Below are positions 58,587 through 64,000 of a DNA stretch of 64,000 nucleotides, piece after piece. This stretch comes from Paenibacillus pectinilyticus (GTDB taxonomy: Bacteria > Bacillota > Bacilli > Paenibacillales > NBRC-103111). Position 1 is the first letter of the stretch. The number at the start of each line of letters is the position of its first letter. Under the pieces are notes generated by a model. It was given only the letters and a program-made list of their open reading frames with translations, ran no database searches and was not told where the DNA came from. Both the position numbers and the translations under genes were made by a program. The DNA is taken from contig NZ_LYPC01000002.1 of assembly GCF_001700435.1 (NCBI RefSeq), positions 124,001 through 188,000 on the forward strand, in the 5' to 3' direction.

Positions 58587-59546
58587 TTATTTTTCTAATG
58601 CCTTGATCATCCGATAAATCATGCTATGAGTCGGCAAACTGAGATCAGACTCCTTCGCCAACCGAAGTAAGCTTCCGTTCATATAGTCAACTTCTGTATG
58701 CCTTGATGCCTCGATATCCTGCAGCATAGAAGAATGATTGCGACTTGTTGCTTCGCATACCCCAAGAATGGTGTCCCATAAATCATCGGGCAGCCTTATA
58801 CCTTGGGCATACGCCACGCTTTGCACTTCTTGATAAAGATCATTCATCAGATCGAGGGTCCATGCGGACTCCAGCAATTCTCCATTCCTCATTCGAAGTA
58901 GCGCTGTTAGCGGATTAATAACCGCATTAATGGCAAGTTTACTCCAGACCCTGACTTCCATATTTTTCGACAAAACGGTTTGAAATCCTGCTTGCTCCAG
59001 CACTTGCACCAACAAATTATGCTGATTATGTTCAGCACCCTCCTCGTTCGATGCCATTTCACCTATATAAGTAATCCCATGACCGGTGTGGTTGACAGCC
59101 GTATACCCATTCCGCTTAGCCCCTTCCGTTGTAACAGCAAGCAGTAAGCGATCTTCACCGATGGCTTGGCTTAGCTTCCACTCATGTCCAATGCCATTTT
59201 GAAAGCTAACCAGATAAGTAGCTATAGATATGTGATTCTGTATAAATTGAAGAAGCTCCGACGTAATCGCCGTTTGCTTGACCATAAGGAAGATATAATC
59301 TAATCGCGGATTGGGAGTGTTAAGAGTCCTATCCACATTCATTTCATCTATATAGCTGCAAAATGACAGGCTGCTCTCATTCACATGTTCCTGTGATTCT
59401 CTTTCATTTCGCGTTATACCAACCCTTGTAAGCTCTATTGCTTGCTCTCTCGTCCTAGTGACGACTGTTAATTGACTGCAGTAGGCAGCCATCTTAGAGG
59501 CAAAAAGGAGTCCTAGTGAGCCTCCACCAATTATCATGATTCGCAT
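58587..59546 (-). CDS. 2-dehydropantoate 2-reductase (ketopantoate reductase family)
   Basis: NADPH-dependent reductase that makes pantoate for coenzyme A, or a paralogue of it. The 319-residue protein has the nucleotide-binding GGGSLGLLF near residue 7, the catalytic Lys in WSKLAINAVINPLTAL, and the C-terminal HTEVDYMNGSLLRLAKE segment. Several KPR-family paralogues may exist in one genome, so panE identity is not certain. Lies between rsfA and the DUF3397 gene as in several Bacillus species. Confidence 0.85.
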   Translation of the reverse strand: MRIMIIGGGSLGLLFASKMAAYCSQLTVVTRTREQAIELTRVGITRNERESQEHVNESSLSFCSYIDEMNVDRTLNTPNPRLDYIFLMVKQTAITSELLQFIQNHISIATYLVSFQNGIGHEWKLSQAIGEDRLLLAVTTEGAKRNGYTAVNHTGHGITYIGEMASNEEGAEHNQHNLLVQVLEQAGFQTVLSKNMEVRVWSKLAINAVINPLTALLRMRNGELLESAWTLDLMNDLYQEVQSVAYAQGIRLPDDLWDTILGVCEATSRNHSSMLQDIEASRHTEVDYMNGSLLRLAKESDLSLPTHSMIYRMIKALEK

Positions 59547-59584
59547 AGATCGACCTCCTAGCTATTGTCCTAGCTTATTATACA

Positions 59585-59629
59585 TGAAAAAAGCCGCAGC
59601 CCAAGAGATCCCTTGGACAACGACTTTTA
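59585..59629 (-). terminator. terminator after rsfA
   Basis: Imperfect stem with core CCAAG/CTTGG and six Ts on the minus strand, about 34 nt after the rsfA stop. Confidence 0.7.
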
Positions 59630-59662
59630 CTTGAAGTCTTTACTTAGTACTTCCATTTACAC

Positions 59663-60316
59663 TTAATCTACTCTTTCTAAATTTCCGTTGGCATCCATTT
59701 TGAACCGAGGTTTCTCTTCTTCCTCTTCTTCAACAAGGAAAGCCATTTTCCTAGCTCGATCCATAATTTGTATAAGCGCTTTATAATCATCATTCACAAC
59801 ACGGTAATCTGTTTCAACTTCATTAACTTGTTTATTCAGCTTATTATTTTCTCTGCCAAGTCTATCGAGTTCGTCCTCTTTATCCTGCAATTCTTTTTCC
59901 AACGTCTTGATATGACGATTCATATCCTGATAGGTGCTCCGCCATTGACGTAAGAATCGAATGACAGCATCTATAGAAAGCGTCTCTTCTGTAAAGGATT
60001 CACTTTTACCCGCTTGAGCCTCCGGGCTATCAAGAAGACCAATCGTAGATGAGCCTGAAATCGAAACGGGTGCATGTTTTTTCAACTGCGTCCGTTTCTG
60101 ACGCTGCGCTTTGGCGATTTGAATCGCTGCTTCATACTTCTTTCTAACAAAACTGTTCCAACGGAACCCACATGCAGCCGCTGTTCGTCCAATGCGCTCG
60201 CCAACTTCTTCAAACGCAGATAATTGTGTACTTCCTTCTCGGATATGACGCAATGTCAACTCCGCTAAAATTAAATCGTCTTCATCGCTCCAAGCATCTT
60301 GTCTAATTGCCGACAT
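59663..60316 (-). CDS. rsfA: RsfA-family prespore-specific transcriptional regulator
   Basis: Regulator of sigma-F-dependent genes in the forespore of Bacillus. The 217-residue protein has an N-terminal Myb/SANT-like helix-turn-helix (about 6-60: RQDAWSDEDDLILAE, TAAACGFRWNSFVRK). It has a long coiled coil (about 130-195) and an acidic C-terminus. The ATG at 60316 has AGGAGG upstream; the frame is open to 60406. This adds to the sporulation content of the window. Confidence 0.9.
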   Translation of the reverse strand: MSAIRQDAWSDEDDLILAELTLRHIREGSTQLSAFEEVGERIGRTAAACGFRWNSFVRKKYEAAIQIAKAQRQKRTQLKKHAPVSISGSSTIGLLDSPEAQAGKSESFTEETLSIDAVIRFLRQWRSTYQDMNRHIKTLEKELQDKEDELDRLGRENNKLNKQVNEVETDYRVVNDDYKALIQIMDRARKMAFLVEEEEEEKPRFKMDANGNLERVD

Positions 60317-60672
60317 AAGGTCAAACCTCCTAACATAATATAGGGAGCTTCGCATGTTTTGAACAAAGTCTCTCCTACCCACGGTTACATCATAAAGAAG
60401 AATCAATTTGTCAAGTCAGGGTATCAATTGATTCGTGCCATTATTACTATTTCTATGCCCGTACTAGAGTTCATAGAATCTATTTGATACTAAATGGTAT
60501 TGCCAAATTTTTTGACACTCATACATGGGATTCGTATAAAAAGACATACTACGTGTATCTGATGAAATGTTTTCAATTTCGTCACCGTTTGACGGTTTAC
60601 ACCACTTGGATCAAACGGTATAATGTGTTGTAGTTAAAGTGCAACGTGGTATGAGAGGGGGATGTAACGAGA
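60317..60672. other. divergent region between rsfA and the DUF2626 gene (about 355 bp)
   Basis: No gene is seen. On the minus side a TTGACA (60409-60414) lies upstream of rsfA, but the nearest TATGAT leaves only 14 bp, so the true promoter is unclear and may use a forespore sigma factor. A hairpin with arms TTCTATG / CATAGAA is centred near 60463. The plus-strand promoter is listed separately. Confidence 0.5.
60596..60624 (+). promoter_or_regulatory. sigma-A promoter of the DUF2626 gene
   Basis: TTTACA (60596-60601) and a perfect TATAAT (60619-60624) with a 17-bp spacer, about 50 bp before the gene. Confidence 0.8.
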
Positions 60673-60903
60673 ATGGATCGCATGTTTCGGGTTCTAGGTT
60701 TTTGGACACTTGTTATCGCACTAATGAGCTTAGCTGGCGATATGATACCTATGTCTCTGATTTTCTTTTTTCAAACTGCCGTATTCGTCATTCTAGGCTA
60801 TATGCGCTTGTCAGAACGTACTTACATATTGTTGTTCTGGGGATATATGATTATCTCCTTCAGCGGATTTACGTACTGGTCATTTTTCAAAATGTCCATC
60901 TAA
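60673..60903 (+). CDS. DUF2626 family small membrane protein
   Basis: 76-residue protein with three hydrophobic segments: about 8-24, 27-44 and 50-70. The opening MDRMFRVLGFWT and LGYMRLSERTYI fit the DUF2626 family of spore-formers. Function unknown. The ATG has GAGGGGG upstream, and a clear promoter and terminator make it a single-gene unit. Confidence 0.85.
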   Translation: MDRMFRVLGFWTLVIALMSLAGDMIPMSLIFFFQTAVFVILGYMRLSERTYILLFWGYMIISFSGFTYWSFFKMSI

Positions 60904-60920
60904 TCCACACAACAAACAAA

Positions 60921-60956
60921 AAGGTGAGTTGGCTCTTAAGCCAATTCACCTTTTTT
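60921..60956. terminator. bidirectional terminator between DUF2626 and the methyltransferase
   Basis: AAGGTGAGTTGGCT, loop, AGCCAATTCACCTT, with T-runs on both strands. The stop codon of the minus-strand gene (60936-60938) lies in the loop, so its last codons are part of the stem. Confidence 0.9.
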
Positions 60957-62069
60957 CGTTGTGATGCACACTTTAAATAATTCACTCATTCCGTCACTCA
61001 GTAGCAATTGTCGAATCGAACGGTTCCGTTTGGAAACTTCACTGAACGGATTCGGATCAGCATGATTTTGTAATTTTTCCAAAATGCCTTGATCAACCAA
61101 GAACTGTCGCTGCGTTACTAACGGACAGACATCAAAACCGGATGCCATAGCGGCCCTTTGGCAATAGCTAAAATTCACATGAGCTGTTATATCCTGTTCC
61201 CCCGGGAACAAGAACGGATTATCATGAGCTTCATGCTTGCGATAGCACATCAGCGTTCCTTGATGTCTGTGCGGCGCGAATAGTTCAGACTCGATGTCTC
61301 CATAATCAATGGCGATGACAGCACCGCTGCGCATTCGCCCAGATAGTCTGGCATACCAATCCCATGCACCCAGATTCACTTCCCCTATTTGTCCCTCACG
61401 CCATTGAACTTCTATAGAAGAAAGATAGTCTAAAGTACGTTGTGATTCTACAGGGAACCAAACCTCTATGAAATGAGGGAGTTGATCCTGCCAAGTCACA
61501 TAAGACTCTTGGTAATGATCATCCAGATATCGGACTCTTTGGACTGGGAAAGCATCAAGCAGTTCATTGGCAATTACATAAACATGTTCCTCTGGCATCT
61601 CTTTCAGCCACTCTGTTTCATCTACGAAACGCGTTAAGGCAGCATGTTCTACCAGCCTGTCTCTTTGGAGTTGACGGTGGTAGGGACTAGATTCAATGAT
61701 TGCATAGGAAGTACGAGCGTAAACGTTAGGGAAAGATGACTTTAATTCATCAAGAATCTGCAAAGCCATCCGTCCATTCCCACCACCCCATTCAACAAGT
61801 TGGATAGACGCCGGCATCCTGATAGATTGCTGCAAATCCTTACTGATATACGAGGCTACCATTTCCCCCATCACCGTGCCGATCGAAGAGCTTGTGTAGA
61901 AATCGCCTTGTTTACCAATCTTGATTTGATCATTTCGATAGTATCCGTAAGTCTCTTGATATAAGCAGATTTCCATATAGGTTTGAAAAGGAATTCGTTG
62001 ATTGGCCGCGGTTTTAATCGCTTCCTTTAAGGCTGAAACGACACCAACATTCCCTATTCGTTGCTCCAT
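60936..62069 (-). CDS. MidA/NDUFAF7-family SAM-dependent methyltransferase
   Basis: 377-residue class I methyltransferase of the DUF185 (MidA) family. The bacterial role is not established; mitochondrial NDUFAF7 methylates an arginine of complex I. Family motifs are CLYQETYGYYRN, GDFYTSSSIGTVMGEM, the SAM loop VEWGGGNGRMA, and VIANELLDAFPVQR. The gene is a single unit between divergent and convergent neighbours. Confidence 0.88.
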   Translation of the reverse strand: MEQRIGNVGVVSALKEAIKTAANQRIPFQTYMEICLYQETYGYYRNDQIKIGKQGDFYTSSSIGTVMGEMVASYISKDLQQSIRMPASIQLVEWGGGNGRMALQILDELKSSFPNVYARTSYAIIESSPYHRQLQRDRLVEHAALTRFVDETEWLKEMPEEHVYVIANELLDAFPVQRVRYLDDHYQESYVTWQDQLPHFIEVWFPVESQRTLDYLSSIEVQWREGQIGEVNLGAWDWYARLSGRMRSGAVIAIDYGDIESELFAPHRHQGTLMCYRKHEAHDNPFLFPGEQDITAHVNFSYCQRAAMASGFDVCPLVTQRQFLVDQGILEKLQNHADPNPFSEVSKRNRSIRQLLLSDGMSELFKVCITTKKGELA

Positions 62070-62091
62070 GTCACAACCCCCAGTTCTTTAC

Positions 62092-62123
62092 TTACAGACA
62101 AATGAATACGAAACCCTTATAAT
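62092..62123 (+). promoter_or_regulatory. possible promoter of the lipoprotein gene
   Basis: A perfect TATAAT at 62118-62123 with CAGACA 17 bp upstream, a weak -35. It is about 33 bp before the start codon. Confidence 0.5.
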
Positions 62124-62156
62124 GAAAAAGGATTATGGAAGGAGAGACAGCCCCGC

Positions 62157-63122
62157 ATGTCAAAAAAATGGATTACCTTAACAGCGATAACGGCAATTAG
62201 CCTAGTCTCGTTGACAGCTTGTACCGATAACACCAAAGTGAAAGAAGCATTTCAACAATCCGTAAACAAACAAACAGAAATGAAGTCGTATACCTTTGAT
62301 GGTAACACGACACTATCGATCAGTGATGGTTTGATGAAATCAGCCAACCCTCTTACGAACGGGTTGTTGTCTTTGATCAGAGAAAGTACAATAACTTGGA
62401 AGGGGATCAGCAATGTAGACCCGCTTCAATTCCAAACTGACCTGCAGGTTACGGCCAAAGGATCAACATCCCCTATTGCCATACCAATTCTCATTAAAGA
62501 TAGCAAAATGTATTTTAATATGCCAGTCTTAAATAAAACGGCTGATGAGTATTATGCGATCGATTTGCAAAAAATGAGCCAATCTTCCAGCCCATTAACA
62601 GCAGACACTTTAAAGAATTCGTCTCAAGTATCTAGTACGCTAAGTAAATTGATTTTTGAAGGCATCGATGCGAAGTGGTATAAAGAATCCAAAGACCCTG
62701 TGAAGTTGAGCGATGGCACCTCCGCTAAGTCGATACAGGTTGATTTAACATCGAAGAATGAGAAGGAAATCAATAAGCAATTCCAGACCAAATTACCAGA
62801 ATTTGTTGATACCTTGAAATCGAACGGCTTCCTGTCCGCAGACAAAGCGGAAGTTCTTAAGAAAAATGACTTAGGCTCCCTTCAACTCAAAGCACCAAGC
62901 TCCATGAAGGTTGCTATTGACGATAAAGGCTTTATTCGCGACCAAACGCTAGATATTACGTTCGCTGTAACCGTAGATGGCAAAGCCCTCGACAATCATA
63001 TCCTGCTTCATCAGACGTATGATGCGATTAATCAAGGCACGCCGTTAAGCAAGGAAGTCCCTGCTAAGGTGAAGAGCTTCGATGACATTTTGAAGTTAGT
63101 AGCACCTGCTGCCAAAAAATAG
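62157..63122 (+). CDS. secreted lipoprotein of unknown function
   Basis: 321-residue lipoprotein: signal peptide with lipobox SLTAC (Cys22), then a domain rich in beta strands beginning EMKSYTFDGNTTLSI. The general pattern (fluctuating short repeats such as LQFQTDLQVTAKG and KMYFNMPVLNK) recalls LolA/LppX-like lipid-binding folds, but I cannot name a family. GGAGAG lies upstream at a rather long distance of about 12 nt. A strong terminator follows. Confidence 0.8.
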   Translation: MSKKWITLTAITAISLVSLTACTDNTKVKEAFQQSVNKQTEMKSYTFDGNTTLSISDGLMKSANPLTNGLLSLIRESTITWKGISNVDPLQFQTDLQVTAKGSTSPIAIPILIKDSKMYFNMPVLNKTADEYYAIDLQKMSQSSSPLTADTLKNSSQVSSTLSKLIFEGIDAKWYKESKDPVKLSDGTSAKSIQVDLTSKNEKEINKQFQTKLPEFVDTLKSNGFLSADKAEVLKKNDLGSLQLKAPSSMKVAIDDKGFIRDQTLDITFAVTVDGKALDNHILLHQTYDAINQGTPLSKEVPAKVKSFDDILKLVAPAAKK

Positions 63123-63132
63123 ATGTAGGGTG

Positions 63133-63168
63133 AAATACTTACCTTTCCCCAAAGGTAAGTATTTTTTT
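63133..63168 (+). terminator. terminator after the lipoprotein gene
   Basis: AAATACTTACCTTT, short loop, AAAGGTAAGTATTT followed by a T-run. Confidence 0.9.
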
Positions 63169-63196
63169 GTGCTTCATTTAATAGAAATATGATAAT
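63167..63196 (+). promoter_or_regulatory. possible promoter of the coiled-coil protein gene
   Basis: TTGTGC (63167-63172) and GATAAT (63191-63196) with an 18-bp spacer; it abuts the preceding terminator. Confidence 0.45.
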
Positions 63197-63222
63197 CTAT
63201 TCATAGGGGGAGAATACCATCA

Positions 63223-64000
63223 ATGAAATCTAAAAAACTCACAGCGATGCTGTTGTCTATTGTTATGCTAACGCAGCTCACATTGCCGTATACAGCAGTT
63301 TCGGCCGAAGAGACCGGCACGGCACAAGACGAAGCGAAAGAGCTAGTCCAAAAAGGACTCACCATTTTTGAAATCGATAAAGAAGTCGCTCGCTTAAATG
63401 ATCAGGATGCCAAAATCGGCGAACAAATCAAGCAGAACGAGCAAGATATAGCGAAGCAAAGCGGAAATGTCGATACCACTCGCAAGCACGCCGGCAAAGT
63501 ATTACGCGCTTATTATACAGGAGATCGGGATTCGATCTGGATGCTGCTATTCGCTGCCAGCTCCTTCACCGACGCGCTTCGAATGTTTGAATACCTGCAA
63601 ATGATTATCACCAATGATCATCGATCTTTGGCGATGTTTACGGATTCCTTTCAGAAGTTGAAGAAACTACAAACCGTGTTAGCTGACTCGCGAACTCAAC
63701 TTCAGACGACCAAGGATAAACTGCTTCAACAACGCGAAAGACTCGTTAAACTTCAAGAAGATTTGGACAAACAACTCGCGATCAGTACGCAAGCCGCGGC
63801 GATCACAGCGCAAATCAAGAGCTTGAATGATCAATGGAAACAAGATGGCTTGCCGTTAGCGAGGGATTACTTAGATAATTTGTCCACGGCTTTCCGGGCG
63901 CTACCAGATTTTCTAATGGCTGGTAAATATATTAGCGTCACTTCCAATACGCCAGTTGTCAATCTGACCGACACCGATTTCAACGCGTATCTTCACTCCA
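63223..64000 (+). CDS. secreted coiled-coil protein, PcsB/CwlO-like N-terminus (partial)
   Basis: Partial protein of 259 visible residues, cut by the right edge. A signal peptide ends near TAVSAEE (about residue 29). Two long coiled-coil segments follow (about 38-95 and 150-205). Between them LRAYYTGDRDSIWMLLFAASS and the helix after it resemble the coiled-coil domain of PcsB/CwlO-type wall hydrolases, usually followed by a catalytic domain. That domain would be beyond 64000, so hydrolase activity is not shown. AGGGGG lies about 11 nt upstream of the ATG. Confidence 0.75.
   Translation, partial: MKSKKLTAMLLSIVMLTQLTLPYTAVSAEETGTAQDEAKELVQKGLTIFEIDKEVARLNDQDAKIGEQIKQNEQDIAKQSGNVDTTRKHAGKVLRAYYTGDRDSIWMLLFAASSFTDALRMFEYLQMIITNDHRSLAMFTDSFQKLKKLQTVLADSRTQLQTTKDKLLQQRERLVKLQEDLDKQLAISTQAAAITAQIKSLNDQWKQDGLPLARDYLDNLSTAFRALPDFLMAGKYISVTSNTPVVNLTDTDFNAYLHS

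Overview
This window is most consistent with a low-to-moderate-GC endospore-forming member of the Firmicutes, most likely Paenibacillus or a close relative. The evidence is a classical dcw (division and cell wall) cluster with spoVD, spoVE, spoIIGA, sigE and sigG embedded in it, Bacillus-type leaders (a PyrR attenuator and an ileS T-box), strong AGGAGG ribosome-binding sites, and proteins close to those I recall from Bacillus subtilis, in a gene order that departs from Bacillus in several places. Genus assignment is inference; no rRNA is present.

Almost everything is on the minus strand, so the operons read from high to low coordinates. At the right end (58.1-64 kb) lie a cut-off secreted coiled-coil protein, a lipoprotein, a MidA-type methyltransferase, a DUF2626 membrane protein, rsfA, a panE-like reductase and a DUF3397 protein. 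A complete oligopeptide ABC importer operon (oppABCDF, 52.1-57.8 kb) follows. Next come bshC (bacillithiol synthesis), ahcY (S-adenosylhomocysteine hydrolysis) and a DUF4349 lipoprotein.

The dcw cluster runs from 47.7 down to 27.7 kb: mraZ, rsmH, ftsL, pbpB, spoVD, murE, murF, mraY, murD, spoVE, murG, murB, murA, divIB, ftsA, ftsZ. Sporulation control genes follow (spoIIGA, sigE, sigG), then the ylm/sepF/divIVA division genes, T-box-controlled ileS, lspA and a RluD-type pseudouridine synthase. From the left end, the pyrimidine operon pyrR-pyrB-pyrC-carA-carB is controlled by a PyrR attenuator; carB runs off the left edge.

Between the pyrimidine operon and the lspA group is a block with two genes for a heterodimeric ABC exporter, dapH and dapL, then (converging) patA. 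DapH, PatA and DapL are the three enzymes of the acetylase branch of diaminopimelate synthesis, so this block supplies the amino acid that the nearby MurE adds to peptidoglycan. dapL and patA are separated by an array of about eight and a half 52-bp repeats, each containing a hairpin.

No prophage, insertion sequence, CRISPR array, tRNA or rRNA gene was seen. The least explained signals are (1) a short hairpin repeat that sits in the same orientation directly before the ribosome-binding site of divIVA, sigE, rsmH and, degenerate, pyrR; (2) the 52-bp hairpin array; and (3) a sharply GC-rich 3' half of murF.
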